From contig NC_087081.1 of NCBI RefSeq assembly GCF_026151205.1, positions 15,922,837 through 15,986,836 of the forward strand: a DNA stretch of 64,000 bases. The letters are read 5' to 3'. The notes beneath the pieces are model-generated. The model saw nothing but the letters and a program-made list of their open reading frames with translations, was not told the DNA's origin and searched no databases. Source of the DNA: Bolinopsis microptera. Its lineage: Eukaryota > Ctenophora > Tentaculata > Lobata > Bolinopsidae. Numbering within the stretch: the stretch's first letter is position 1; each line of letters begins with the position of its first letter. Made by a program: the position numbers and the translations under genes. Of the stretch, positions 12,328 to 24,997 are shown piece after piece.

Positions 12328-13086
12328 CTTAGAAACTAGAGATTGTCGAGCAGATAATTTTTGTCGTAAAACTTTCCAGCTTGGGATTAATACTATAATA
12401 GAATTTTATTAGCACTCCCACAATCTGTTAGTCTATTTCAACATATTTTTAAAAGATTTTACCACAGACACCTTCGCCACCAGTCGTAGCAAACTGTTAA
12501 TTTAAAAAATATAATTACCCGTTGATCAAAATCTGCAGAATTCCCATTTTGCGCCGCGCCCTTGGCCACGTGGTCTGTATCTTTTAGAACAATTGGTTCT
12601 CCCAGTTAATTACACTTTATATATAATGCTTTCTAACGAGAACGTAACCCTCTAAACTTAAAAGCTTTTTCTTGCAATCACAATCAAAACTTGGACCAAT
12701 GGGAAGTCAGCTACTCCGTCACTTGGTTTTTATCCAACCAATGGGAGTGCTCGGACGAGGTCACGGGATAAAATATCCATTAACTATTTTGTCAATCAGA
12801 TATTTATCAATGGATACATTATGATGATAAAATAACTGCCTTCTGTTCTATTATAGAACAAGATTTTAATGCACGATGTCAATTTACAGAAACCCTCAAT
12901 TCGATAAAAGCTTTTAGATTGGTGAGATAAAAAATAAAACGTTATCGGAATATATCTGGCGGTGTGGGTTGTGTGAGTGAGCTGATGTTTCAAGTTAAAC
13001 CTTTCTAACTAAGAAAGATTTTTATGTGCCCAGTTTATTTTCACGTTTCTGGTGAAATTAAAATTTGTATGAAACCTTGATGTCCT

Positions 13087-13831
13087 CATGGTAACTGTAC
13101 TCATGGTAACTGTACTCATGGTTATGTCCTCATGGTAACCGTACTCATGGTAACTGTACTCATGATAACTGTACTCATGGTAACTGTACTCATTGTAACT
13201 GTAGTCATGGTAACTGTAGTCATGGTAACTGTACTCATGGTAACTGTACTCATGGTAACTGTACTCATGGTAACTGTACTCATGGTAACTGTACTCATTG
13301 TAACTGTAGTCATGGTAACTGTAGTCATGGTAACTGTACTCATGGTAACTGTACTCATGGTAACTGTACTCATGGTAACTGTACTCATGGTAACTGTACT
13401 CATGGTAACTGTACTCATTGTAACTGTAGTCATGGTAACTGTACTCATGGTAACTGTACTCATGGTAACTGTACTCATGGTAACTGTACTCATGGTAACT
13501 GTACTCATGGTAACTGTAGTCATGGTAACTGTACTCATTGTAACTGTACTCATGGTAACTGTACTCATGGTAACTGTACTCATGGTAACTGTACTCATTG
13601 TAACTGAACTCATGGTAACTGTAGTCATGGCAACTGTACTCATGGTAACTGTACTCATGGTAACTATACTCATGGTAACTGTACTCATGGTAACTGTACT
13701 CATGGTAACTGTAGTCATGGTAACTGTACTCATTGTAACTGAACTCATGGTAACTGTACTCATGGTAACTGTACTCATGGTAACTGTACTCATGGTAACT
13801 GTACTCATGGTAACTGTACTCATGGTAACTG
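13087..13831. repeat. 15-bp minisatellite (CATGGTAACTGTACT)n
   Basis: About 50 units with point variants (CATTGTAAC, TGTAGT). A 15-base unit without stop codons keeps long frames open on both strands (244 and 233 codons). The peptides MVTVL and MSTVT are repeat translations, not genes. Confidence 0.97.
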
Positions 13832-16306
13832 TAATATTTTCTGATAAAAACCTGTTCTCAAAATAAAAAGTAACACCCTCCCATACCTCAATACCATTTA
13901 TTTGGTTCTGAAACAGACATTTTCCTCATTACTCATTCCTTGTCAGAAACAAGATAACGAAACGCTTCCATGGCGGGAATGCCTGCTTGGTACCTTGCCA
14001 CAACGCTTCAATTGCAGCTGATTACTTACTTATGTTACTTAAATGTGATTACAAACTGTGAAGTATTAAAACTCACATATCTTTGATGCCAGGATACCAA
14101 TTGAATAAATTGTCAAGAACGTAATTTGATAACTCCTTAGGCCAAGTTTCTAGTTGATGCGGGAACCACATTCCTTAGTGCTATATTGCTAAGGTTGGTG
14201 GTGTGACGTGGAAGCAGTGGTGTTCTAAAGGACTCGAGATGGCTCCAAAATCTCACCAGTAATATGGGATGGAATTCGAAGTTTTAACATTTATATTTTT
14301 GACTCCATATATATTTGTCAATGATCTAGTTTCCAGTTTAATTACATAATCAATTTAGCCACTGAACGTTCCGACTGCTGACCAATTTTTGGTCGCTCAT
14401 GGTGATACGATAACTATTATTAAGTATTGGTTAATTAAATTGATTAAATTCGTGGATTGATTAAAATTCGTGGATTGATTAAAACATCAAAAATCGTTTC
14501 TTGGAACCACCTCAACTTATCATTCCGGATGAAACACAATATTTTTCACGTTTCCTGGTATGATTATATCTAGCAGGGTAAACATAATAATATCTAGGCT
14601 ATGAAGTAGGAGATGACGGCTGACCAAAGTGGAATGTTCCGAGGATAGTGTAAGCAGTATCAGAACATCGGGTGTAAAATGATGCCTCAGATTAGCACAT
14701 TTAAAGTTCACAAAATACGCACTTCACATCGTGACACCCCGAAATGTGAAAAACCATTCTCTTGATGATAACATACTGGAACGCGCGTAAATAAAATTTA
14801 TATGCAGCATGACAATAAATCACCCAGTAAAACTAAAGACGCGCGCGCTCTCCCACGCGCTACGCTTAGCTCGATCGCATGCGATGCGGACGTGACTTGA
14901 CCCTTATACCTGTTATTATAGCTTGTACGTTGAGAAGGTCAGTTGTAAGAGCAAGAAGGCAAAGCACAGTTTACATTTACTTTGCCTCTACCAAACTATG
15001 TATCTAAATAAGAAATCTTAAAATTTGGTCCTTTACATGACACATGTGTCTCTCAACTCGAAGTTGGCGCTGAGAGTGAGAATAGTAGTTCATGGAGAGA
15101 ACAATTCCCGGATCACGGCTATAATAAATAAAGCAGAGGTTGTTTCGTTAGTGGTAAGATTACGAACGTACGTCATGCTTCAAAGCTTGCCTTCCCAGTG
15201 CAATTTGTCACTTCAAGTACTAAAATACTGCTTCTAATCTAAAATGAAGACAGAATGAATTAAGAGCTCCGATCCTTATAATTTACCATTCAGACCAGGT
15301 AATACTCATATAATACATGATCATAGCAAAAATACGGAACATTATTAGTATTGGCGTAGACTCCAGTTCACAAGTTGGGCGCTTATAGTCTAAAGTCTTA
15401 GAGTCCTAATAATAAGGCCACCATGAGTCGGTTTGGAATTAGTAAACTAAGTGTTTGTCAGATATTGATAAATATAACTTACTTTTGAACTAATTAAGCT
15501 TATAGTTGCAGAATGAGGATAAGATTCAAAGGAGCTGTTTCTATAGTTTGTCTAGTACAGATTTGTGGGCTAACTCGGGCAGTTTTAATAGTAGTCAGTT
15601 TAATTTGTGTGGCTTAATGCTTATCATTTGACAACCCTTTAAAATGAACAAATTTAAACAATTTTATAATGGAAACTCAACTGTAAAATATTACCATCAG
15701 TAAATAAATGGAGTCAATGATTCAATTTAAAGTCAAAACATACGATAGGAAATCCGGCCGGAATTTTTCAAACACTCCTACATAAAGAATAGCTAGTTGA
15801 TTTACAAATCAATGTTAAATTTAACCCATCAACAAATAGCTTGCTTGAATAAGTTATAAATTGAAAAGTTAAATATTCAAATAAATAATCAAATTTAATA
15901 AGTTATCTTTTGAAATCTGAATATTAAAATAGAATAAATAATAAATGGCCACTTAGACCTCACCCAAGATCACAAGATAAATTTCAATAGAAACCTAAAT
16001 ATTCAAATATAAGTCAGTTAAATTGTTGGCAATAATAATATTAGACACTCTAGAAATTTAAGCAGTTTTGAATTTCGAAAAGCACGGAAAATTTAGGATA
16101 CAAGTTCAAAATTCACATAAAATACACATTTTAAAGTCAAAGTCTTACAAGCCATTTTGGAACTAAAAAATATTTTATTCCTTATTTAAACAGCACAAAC
16201 CCTATAAATAATAAATAATAAATATAAGTATGTAATACTACAAACGATATCATAAAATTACCAATATCACCGACAAAGTCTCTCTTCTGAATAAAGTTTC
16301 TTCCTC
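13832..16306. other. Gene-free AT-rich stretch before the CCCH gene
   Basis: No supported gene. A CpG-rich, alternating CGCG patch lies at about 14838-14895. The part from 15600 to 16300 is very AT-rich with AAATA-type runs, and its end is probably the 3' UTR of the minus-strand CCCH gene (AATAAA on the minus strand at 16174-16179). Confidence 0.4.
16174..16179 (-). terminator. Candidate polyadenylation signal of the CCCH gene
   Basis: AATAAA on the minus strand, 128 bases past the stop codon at 16307-16309. Confidence 0.45.
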
Positions 16307-19300
16307 TTAGTTATTGTAGAGCTGGTGGTTGAACCAGCACGTTTCACCGAACTGACACACTCCTGTCTGACTTAGGTTCCTGTAGGTGGTTATATTTTAA
16401 TAAAAATAACTCAACTGTCAACCTGAGGATTATCAGCGAAAGCTACATATACGAGAAGTTTCCAAAATAACAGATCCTATCGATTTATTGGTGCCAAAAA
16501 ATCACTAATGCAGTACAACAACTAAAGTTTTCATATAATAAAAGTTGTCATATAATAAAAACTACTGTTGTTATAGAAATGACGGTTGTTATAGAAACTA
16601 CGGTTGACATAGTGACGTACCTGCAAGGGATCTTCTTGCGGATCTGTCTCTTTTCGTCCAGGAACAAGTGCTCGTTCCGGTCAATGTTCTCTCGACGTGC
16701 CATCTGCAAGACAAGGATATTTAATTAATTGGTGATAAATTAGACACTCGAAGACAAACCAAAACATGAAACATGCTGGATATATAATATAGCTAAGCAG
16801 CTTCTTTATAGGGTTCAACTTCAATCATTATGGAGTTACGGTTAAGAGTTACGGAGTTCGGAAAACTATTTGTATTTTGTAGGGTTCAACTTCAATCATT
16901 ACGGAGTTACAGTTAAAGTTCGGAAAACTATTTGTATTTTGTAGGGTTCAACTTCAATCATTACGGAGTTACATTTAGGAGTTACGGAGTTCGGAAAACT
17001 AGGATATTTTGACCTAACCTTGTAAACTGTTTCGTTTCCAAAAGGCTCAGATTTGTTAGATTTGTCCAATATCAGTATATCGGTAGCGGGTTTCAAGTCA
17101 CACTCACAGGTATTCAAAGTCAAATAACCAAATAGTGCACGTGCTAGTTACTCACCCCCAAATAGTGCACGTGCTAGTTACTCACCCCCAAATAGTGCAC
17201 GTGCTAGTTACTCACCCCCAAATAGTGCACGTGCTAGTTACTCACCCCCAAATAGTGCACGTGCTAGTTACTCACCCCCAAATAGTGCACGTGCTAGTTA
17301 CTCACCCCCATGTAGTGAGATAGAGAAGCCGGGTCCAGGGAGAATGTGGGGTTGTTTTGATCACAGAATAGCAGTGGTCTCTCTCCGCTGTCGTCCTGAA
17401 AGGAGAAATTTGTCAGCGAAACGATGGAATCGTCTGTGAAGTGCCCCGATTAATTATTAATATAATTTGGGATTATTACGTTCCATATCTAATTATTCGC
17501 TACAGAGACTACATCACATAATCTTTTACCTAACGCATTACGTAGAGTCTGGCTTAATTCTTTATAGTTGGGTCTAATTTTCATTCCCACAGCATAACTA
17601 TGATCATGAAAACGAAGTACAATTAATGTTATGAAAAGGATTTCAGGGACCTTTACCTTAAAAGCAGAGAAACTTTTCCCGCCCTCTATGTACCCACTGT
17701 CGTTTGTAGAAATGCTGGAGTCACTTCCCGTTGGAGAACTTTGACTGTGGAGGTAGGCTGTTAATTTGGTGCTGAGCTTAATAAAACTTTAACCACGTGA
17801 AGTGAATCTTTGGGATTTGTAGAGACAATTCGGCAAAAAATGTTTCTAATTGAGCGGATGGTCTAGCAAGACTTCGACATCAAACTTAACAATGGACTGC
17901 GGCCTGTTTGTGAACGGACGCTACATTTCTCGTTCTACACTTACAAATTCAACTTCAAGGTTGATAGGTAAAAGATAAAAAACACAAATATTCACTTACC
18001 ACTGCTCACAGTTGCACTTTGCAGAGTAAGCATTGGGATAGGAAGGTGGCTGGTTGGTAACAGGACTAGAGTCCTGGAACTGTTCGGCAGAGAGGGGGCT
18101 GGATTGAGTACTGGAATCCACCTGACCTGTCTTTACCGGGATCTGAGGGGTTTGTTCTTAGGAGTGATCTTTATCAGTTATTACTTAATTTCACGAAATA
18201 GGGAAAGGTAAAATGCACCAGTTAAACTAATAGTTAACTTACATTAATTACAAATTATCTGATTTTGGAATAAAGTATCATACGGCGACTATAATTATTT
18301 AAGATAATTTCAATATAAAAATACCTGTGCTGGAGAGTATTGTGGGCTGAATTTAGTCTTAGAGCCAGAGGTAGAGTTTGTCATCCTGCTTTGAGCAACA
18401 TACGGATTCTGGTCCAGTTGTCCTGGAAGAGGGTTCTGTGGAAGAGGGTTCTGTGGAAGAGGATTCTGCTGAGGCGTCCTCTGACCGGTAACCGGTCCAG
18501 TAGGGAGAGTGTAGTAAGGGGTGGGTAAGTGGTAAGCCATGGTGCAAGGGAGCGTTGTCGGGAACGGGTTGAACTGATTTGTGTCAGTTTTGGTACCTGG
18601 TTAAAGCGGTTTATTGTTTTGTTAATCAGTTATGTTCTTTATCGCTGCTGAAATCATCGACGAAGAGAAGACATGATTTTATGCCAAATACCTTCATGCA
18701 TGAATGGTGGCAGATGATGTGCTTTGAACTATTTGCATTTCTCTAACCTAATCAGGTCCATTTATCCACCTGACCTGCTTATGGAGAGGAGTGGTGACGA
18801 CAATAAGTCCGTAAACTATCTCGACATCAACATCTCGATGAATAACTCCGGACACGTCGCCACCAAGCTTTACAACAAACTTGATGACTTCAACTTTCCT
18901 GTGGTCATGTACACCTTTCCTAACAGTAATATTTCCTCTTCTGTTGGTTATAATGTTTTTTACGGTCAGGTCCTTCGTTACTCTTCCATTATCTCTGACC
19001 TTGATTCTTTTCTGTGTTCTACCAACACCATTTATAGGACACTTCTTTCAAGATGTTATAATGACAGACTCCTGAAGAGTAAATTCAGAAAGCTTCTGAA
19101 AGACCGACCTAGTATTCTGTACAAATACAGTATGCTTGATGTCAGCGACATCCTTGACATCACATTTAACGTGAACAGGTGATCACTGACGAGTGATTGC
19201 TAGGGGGTCTTGGCACATTAAACCGGTACAGGTATTAAACCCCCGAAACCGGTGTGCCAAGTCATCTGCTGATGATGTTCACATAACATTATTTCCTCTC

Positions 19301-20971
19301 TCCTTTATTCCTTCCGTCTTTTCTTAAACTTACAGTTCAGTTACTTTATTTCACCAGGTCTACCTAAGGATCAATTATTCTTTGGTGGGGTTTCACTTCT
19401 GGTATTGGCTTCATTCCCGTTCCTTTTCCTTATTCTTTATACTTATTTTTTATATAGTTTAATGAGATTCTAGTATTCTATAATTCAGTGCTGCCGCTCA
19501 CGTAAACCAAGGAAATAAACAAAACACATAAATGACTATTACCTGTGGGAGCTGGCATCTCAAAAGCAGGGTTAGTTCCCGGAGGGTAGACTGAAGCACT
19601 TGTAGTTTGTGGAACAGAGTTAGGGGTGGTAGTGTAGTTGGAAGCAAAAGTAAAGGTTGGAGTGGGTGTAAAGTTTGGCATTTGCTGGGTAGTATAGTTG
19701 GCTTGGGTGCTGCTGTAATTTGGTAGGGTTGGACTCGAGTAGGTTCTGAGAACAGATTTAGGATTGATAAGTTGCTCCTTGAATTAATATATCCGTTGAT
19801 ATATTAATTCAAGAGACAACTCAAAAAGACATTCCTAAAGCTAGGGCAAACACAACAATCGTTAAAAATATTGATCAATTTCAACTCCAAGGGCTAGGAG
19901 TTTGCCTCCCAAAGTTTCACACTTCAAGTCTGATATAGTGTATAAGAAAATGTTTGCTCTCACCGTTGCCTCTGTTGAGGGAAGGGGTTCTGTAGGAGAT
20001 GTGGGGGTAGAGGAGGTAGAGGCGGGAACATCATCAGACTGGGATTTCTGTTGAAGGACAACAAGTTAAAATTATGTTACTGTAAGGGGCTAGAGTGATA
20101 TTCCTATAATACAAATTAAAATGTGGCTCCCAAATCTCAATGTAGCAAGATATGAGTTGAGCGCCTTATACTTATACTTATAGCTCAAGTCGTACGGGTT
20201 CCATTCGGGTTTGATAACAATAATTACAATGCATACTTCTAATACTCACATGTAAGGCATTCGGAGAGGATCAAATCCCTGATTGGACGGAACTGGAGGT
20301 AGAAAAGGTAGGTGGGGTAGAAGACCGTAGTGCTGGTACATATTCTGAAATTGAGATTAGTTGACATAGTTACATATTGATATATGATTTTCTGTTAAGA
20401 AGATATCGTCAATTCTTGAGATGAGCAATTTGAATTATTTCTGTCGGATTTAAACAGATTTAAAATTACAAACCTTGTTGGAGTTCTTGCGGGGGTCGTC
20501 CTTAACGTAAACTAAAATAGATGGTCCTCCACTTTTAGGGAAAGCTGGCTTCTTACGCTGAAAGTTCTAAGATTTATCATCAAAAGCAAAATAGCGTTTT
20601 ACACTTTTACAGTTATATGATCTTCAGATTATAAAATCTATAATTTGCTATTGAAGAGTAAGATGGGTAAGACTCAATTGGCACCACTGACCATCATAGT
20701 GCCAACGAAACACTCATTAGTTATATTTAGAAATCTACAAGGAGAATATAAATCTCCCGATGACTCACATTATAAATAAATTGTTTATTAAATTTATTTA
20801 TTAAATTATTTAAATCATTATTATTATTTTATTATTACATAAATAAAAATTATGTTGTTGCAAACCTGGTCCTTGCGGCGGTTTTTGTAAGCGAATCTCT
20901 CGTCAGCTCCTAGAGGGTACTCCGAGGTACTGGGGTATCTACTGTGAACCATACCCGGGTCAGATCTCGGA
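16307..20971 (-). CDS. Proline-rich protein with a C-terminal CCCH zinc finger, 11 exons (5' end incomplete)
   Basis: Minus-strand exons in transcript order are 20866-20971, 20474-20557, 20250-20344, 19964-20047, 19543-19745, 18325-18596, 18000-18142, 17657-17744, 17306-17395, 16621-16703 and 16307-16379. Every junction is GT-AG and the phases join without a stop, giving at least 439 residues. The order is a basic segment (RFAYKNRRKDQRKKPAFP), a long Pro/Thr/Ser/Gln-rich middle with LPQNP repeats, then IPCRNLSQTGVCQFGETCWF-NH. That last segment is a C-x8-C-x5-C-x3-H finger, the kind found in RNA-binding proteins such as the Tis11 type. Only one finger is seen. The first exon begins one base out of phase, so an upstream exon or use of an internal ATG is expected. 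A cytoplasmic or nuclear RNA-binding role is inferred from the finger only. Confidence 0.85.
16811..17003. repeat. Tandem repeat of 62-71 bp (3 copies) in a CCCH-gene intron
   Basis: The block GGGTTCAACTTCAATCATTA, followed by GGAGTTAC and GTTCGGAAAACTA segments, begins at 16811, 16882 and 16944. It lies in the intron between exons 16621-16703 and 17306-17395. Confidence 0.85.
17131..17310. repeat. 30-bp tandem array, 6 exact copies, containing the splice donor of exon 17306-17395
   Basis: Six identical 30-base units end at the exon edge. On the minus strand each unit reads TGGGGGTGAGTAACTAG and then a CACGTG box, so every copy carries the GTGAGT donor of the adjacent exon plus its last few bases. 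The copies extend into the intron. Confidence 0.96.
18724..19182 (+). pseudogene. Reverse-transcriptase-related fragment (Penelope-like or related retroelement)
   Basis: A 152-codon frame on the strand opposite the CCCH gene, inside its intron 18597-19542. It contains VNYLDINISMNNSGHVATKL, DDFNFPVVMYTF and a GYNVFYGQVLRYSSI block. I recognise this pattern from the region after the RT palm in retroelement proteins of animals, where a conserved DFNF-type segment is followed by a YG...R motif. No RT catalytic motif lies in the fragment, so it is a truncated insertion. Assignment to Penelope-like elements is tentative. Confidence 0.5.
19209..19261. repeat. Hairpin just downstream of the RT-like fragment
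   Basis: CTTGGCACA and TGTGCCAAG form outer arms, and CCGGT with ACCGG form an inner stem, 26 bases after the stop of the RT-like frame. It may be part of the retroelement 3' end. CTGACGA, CGAAAC and CTGATGA motifs lie around it but do not form a clear ribozyme in order. Confidence 0.6.
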
Positions 20972-21552
20972 CTGAAATTATCAAATCGTTACGCAGTCTA
21001 TAAAATTACAGTTCGGGAAGAAATTTAGGAGTTGAAGAGATGGAACTGATAGCAGTGGTTCATTGAACAGATTTTCAAGCACTTACACTTTTAGTTCGAT
21101 TATCATTTTATATGTCGTGCTAGTTTTTATAAGTAAGAATGGCGAATAAATTAACCTCAAGTTTAACAAACTAGAAATACGAGAGTAGGAAACTATTGAA
21201 ATAGATTATACGCTCCACAATAATGTTGCAGCATGACAGTCAAGAAAATGTTTTATTATCTGTAAGTGCAAACTATTAGCTTATTAGTGTTTTAATAGAG
21301 CCTTGATGTAAATTAAAAAGATAAGCACAACATCCTTGCGAAGATCAGGCGATATTTACCAAAATTTTATCATTCCCTTTACTTTGAAAATAATAACTTT
21401 CAAAATAAAAGATAACAGATTTCTCAGAATCTGTACCATTCACAGAACACGCCCTGAACGCTACACTGAGCACTTACATTGCTAGGATATTCCGAGTGCA
21501 GAACTTGATATTTGTTTTGGGATGGAAATAGAAATGAAAATGTAGAGTTTAG

Positions 21553-21838
21553 CAGTGGCGTAACGAAAGGCCCTGCTGACCCCGCTGTGCAGGGGGCGCC
21601 GTCTTAGGGGGGCGCCAAATCGTCGTTTGAATGTGGGACAATTTCGAAAACTTAACTAAAGTACTAGCAAAACTGCGCGTTTTGCTCTAGATACACACTT
21701 TTTTAGAGATTTTACCGGCGTATTCTTTAAAATCACCTAATTTGTTCAATTTTAGGGAGGGGCACCAAAAGGGGAGGGGGCGCCAACAGGGGGCGCTTTT
21801 TTCGGCAGGGGGCGCCAACAGGCAACGTTACGCCACTG
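21553..21838. mobile_element. hAT-like MITE with perfect 8-bp target-site duplication
   Basis: Ends CAGTGGCGTAACG and CGTTACGCCACTG are inverted repeats, and both sides carry the 8-base direct repeat GAGTTTAG (21545-21552 and 21839-21846). The 286-bp interior is G-rich, with GGGGGCGCC motifs and no ORF. Eight-base duplications and CAGTGGCGTA-type ends are characteristic of non-autonomous hAT elements. Confidence 0.92.
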
Positions 21839-22329
21839 GAGTTTAGACTGGTTTAGCAATGGACAATTTCCGTTTCCAGGGTACTGTGCTCTGTATCACA
21901 TGATTTCTTTGAATGTATCATTTCATACTTAATTCTTCACTTTAACGCTTATTTGAATGCTGACTAAATCAATGTGAACTTTATTTATGGTAAAAAAGCC
22001 GGTAAAAACTGATAAATTTGTAGAGGACGTTTATAATAGTTGTAAGCATTTAAATTTTTTTTTTAATCTAGACACTTATTTTACTTCGGTGTATTCCAAC
22101 AGCCACAATGTTACACAAGTGCAACCAGCCAATTACAGGAAGCTAATACTTAACTTAGTTCTATTAAAGATAGGAAATAATGTGAAAGTAACCTGTGGGG
22201 AGCAGCTTCAGGAGACATCACACAATTTCTAACTTGGGTTAACTTAGCACACTTGGTGGAGTTGAATTAATTATATTTTGAAACCAATTTGAACGGAATA
22301 AAAGTTAAATGAACTCTGCTCGTGCGGAC

Positions 22330-22720
22330 CATCTTACTCAGGATCAAGCATAGTCACGTGACATTTTCCTGGCTCCTGGTTGGTTGCCTTGTGAGTACGT
22401 ACTTAGTATCTCTCTCCTTTATCACGCCACTTGTCTCACACGCGCTTCTCTGATAGGCCGAGCCAAATCACGTGACAGCGACACACGACAATTTCGTTGG
22501 TTGCCATGGCGCTGGTGCGCGCTGATTGGTTCACAGCGACATGTGACTTGGATACTCTATTCTGGTTGGCCCATCTGTGGCAGGAACGGAGACGCCTGAG
22601 GGGCGTTGGTTTAGTGTTTAGGGCAAGGTTCCTCGCAATATAAAGGAAGATAATTATAAGATAAGGGTTGTTCCAAGTAGCTACTTGAGTACTTGAGTAT
22701 ATGCACGTGGGCGCTTTTCG
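22330..22720. promoter_or_regulatory. Promoter-like region with CACGTG and CCAAT-type boxes
   Basis: A GC-richer patch with two TCACGTGAC palindromes (about 22353 and 22468), another CACGTG near 22705 and several ATTGG/TTGG boxes on the + strand (CCAAT on the minus strand). It lies upstream of the minus-strand CCCH gene and could be its promoter, but no exon connects them. The 137-codon minus-strand frame here has no coding signal. Confidence 0.25.
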
Positions 22721-22812
22721 CTGACCGAGTGATGTAGTTGGTATAACTGCGGATGGAAGATTCTGGAGCGCAAAATTATAGTTCTTAAAATGAGTCCATG
22801 GGAAAGCATATA

Positions 22813-23015
22813 CCTTATCGGACATAATTGTCAGGGACAAGTTTTTCACGGACCAAATTTTTCACGGACATAATCATTCGCGCTCATTACCGCCCAAAAA
22901 TGTCCAAAAAATTGTGCAAATTTTTGGTGATTTTTCAATAAGTGTTTTACTCTTTTTCTGAACTCTAGAATGTGACTGAGGAGTGATTATATTTGTCCTA
23001 GTATTATTAAGAAAT
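22813..23015. mobile_element. Left end of a pogo-like (TA-flanked) element
   Basis: TA followed by CCTTATCGGAC and repeated TTTTTCACGGAC-type blocks, then a 110-base segment that is also present at 26915-27020. The CCTTATCGGAC end is shared with the elements at 33047, 42082, 45892 and 63966. No right end can be paired with confidence. Confidence 0.6.
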
Positions 23016-24382
23016 CTTGGTCAATATCAAGATATCACTAATCTCGAACTAAAACATTGAAATTATTTTAATGTAAGCTTAGCACTATAATATAAATGTG
23101 ACGATATAACTGTGTGAGATTTGAGAATATGGCACTAAATAGTGTGGCGAGGCTCAACTTTCATTTAGCTAAAAAGAGGAGAAATGTAATTGTAAGCTTA
23201 CTTCATCAAAATCAAATCGAATGAAGTTGGGATTGCAGCTCCACAATATAAATGTCATAACCTGTTTACCTGTCCAAACCCAGGATACATAACATGAATA
23301 CTTTGTTGTAACTTGTATGAAAAGCATTGATAAGTACAATATCGAATCATGCTCATATATTTTGTATTTGCGAAACCTCAAAATTCTTGTTTCTGTCGGT
23401 TGGATAGCCACTATTACAGCACTGTGATTCGTTGTCACATTGACAGTCAAAAGTTGGTAATTGGTATCACAGTTATTTTAGTCCTTATAATAAACTAAGA
23501 ACAAGGAAACATGAATAGGTTTCTGATAGATAAGGTTTACAGTGTAATAATTACTTTTTGTATAATTATACCCGATCTAAAGGAGAATACATAATTAGGT
23601 TTGAGCCAAAGTGCGGGTATCGTGTTTAATGTGTTAAATTAAGGCCACAGTTACGGGCTCGGATATTGAATATGGATGCCGGATGGGCGAGGTAGAAACT
23701 GTAAATGGAACTTGCGGTTTCGGATGCGTTAAAATTCGTGAGTTGTGAATAGAGCCCCGTTCCCGTTAGTAACCGCTTGAAGTCGACGATTCAGAAACGA
23801 ACAGGTTCAGCAACTCGGAATCAGCAACTTCCAAAAACAGCTCCTAAAAGATCGGATTTCACAAGGCTATCGAAAGTGTTTGGTGCTCCTCAACAGTTCG
23901 TGGCTAGGCTGCAAATTTCACTTTAGGCGGAGCTCTCCAACGCTCATACCTTGTCCTGAGTACCTTGTCCAGATTCCCCTATCAGATCATCGGTGCCTTC
24001 CAGTTCCTTTGGATCAGATCAACACCGCCTTTATCCTCTCATAACTTCTAACATGAGGTGCTGACTACTTTAAACGAACCTCGATTGTTACCTTCGCCGG
24101 CCGCAACCCTCTCTTCCACGACACTCAGCTACTTCTTCCTTGTTAATCCAACATCGCTGAGGGCTCGCACCATGGTTTCCATTCTATTATCAAAAATACG
24201 TGTACGAATTATATTGCAATACTTATAGTTGCCACATTTTTGAAAAAAGATATACAATTTTGGCTTATTAAAATTTCGTTGATTTAGAAAAAGGTCTCCA
24301 CAAGGCACAAGTCATAAAGATTTATTTCTTTAGCACCATTTTGAGCTTGCAACACCCTGGCGTAGTGATCGGTCGTTCGTTT
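23016..24382. other. Gene-free stretch
   Basis: I see no supported gene, repeat or RNA. The short minus-strand frame at 23169-23450 has no recognisable domain. Confidence 0.4.
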
Positions 24383-24480
24383 TGGTTTGTACGAGTGACC
24401 TCTGAACTGGCGTAAACTAGCAACCTAGCTGATGGCGTAAACTTACTGGCGAGTTAACCAACTGAGCTACCTGCTTACCT
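24383..24480 (-). repeat. tRNA-related sequence, possibly a SINE head
   Basis: On the minus strand GTAGCTCAGTTGGTTAACTC matches the tRNA D-arm/A-box pattern. A weaker B-box-like GAGGTCACTCGTACAAACC follows about 50 bases on. The arms do not form a convincing cloverleaf, so this is more likely a degenerate tRNA-derived SINE than a working tRNA gene. Confidence 0.35.
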
Positions 24481-24997
24481 GCCCAAATGATACGAAAAAT
24501 AGTAAAATTACTCGCTCCTGCTACAATTCATGATTAGTACCGTGATAGAAATTGTATAAATGTAATATTTCGCTCCACAATCGTCTGGGTACCCTGCTTA
24601 TCTCCCCATAAAACCTGTAAACTACCTCCTCTAACGAGCTATTCACTGTAACTTTTCCTGTCTGTGACGCTCTGTGTATCCAGAAAGTTGGTACTTCTGT
24701 CCTGTTGTTACCTGTATCTGGTTGTTATCAGGATTGAGCAACCCTTACCAAAACAATAATATTGTAGTATTATGCGAGTATAAGACAGAGTTGTCTGGAG
24801 ATATTGTAGAATGTAGTATGTCTTCTGCCACACCTATCGGAACCGCCCGTCAGTATCTTATTAAATCTTTATCTCGGATCAAGAGTTGGTGCAGTACCAT
24901 GTGCAGGTTCTTTCAAGAGCTGTAACGGCATCCCTACGTTACTTTTATTTATCAGTTCTCCTGTATGGACTACTTCAATTTAGAAGTCTTTTTGGAT

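Noticed and set aside
13122..13866. Open frames of 233 and 244 codons on both strands
   Set aside because: They are translations of a 15-bp minisatellite; peptides are simple repeats and both strands are open for the same trivial reason.
17131..17310. CRISPR-like direct repeats of 30 bp
   Set aside because: The units are contiguous with no spacers, lie at an exon edge in a eukaryotic gene and there are no cas genes. The same applies to the 28-bp array at 51858-52330.
19190..19300. A hammerhead ribozyme after the RT-like fragment
   Set aside because: CTGACGA, CGAAAC and CTGATGA are all present, but not in an order and spacing that forms the three stems by eye.
21470..21530. An additional 5' exon of the CCCH gene ending at a GTAAGT donor (about 21478)
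   Set aside because: The donor is good and the phase would fit, but there is no ATG, the acceptor is weak and the encoded residues carry no signal.
22436..22849. 137-codon minus-strand frame
   Set aside because: No domain, no splice context, and it overlaps a promoter-like patch and the start of a transposon end.
24383..24480. A functional tRNA gene
   Set aside because: A D-arm-like A box is present but the acceptor, anticodon and T arms do not pair convincingly; kept only as a tRNA-related repeat.
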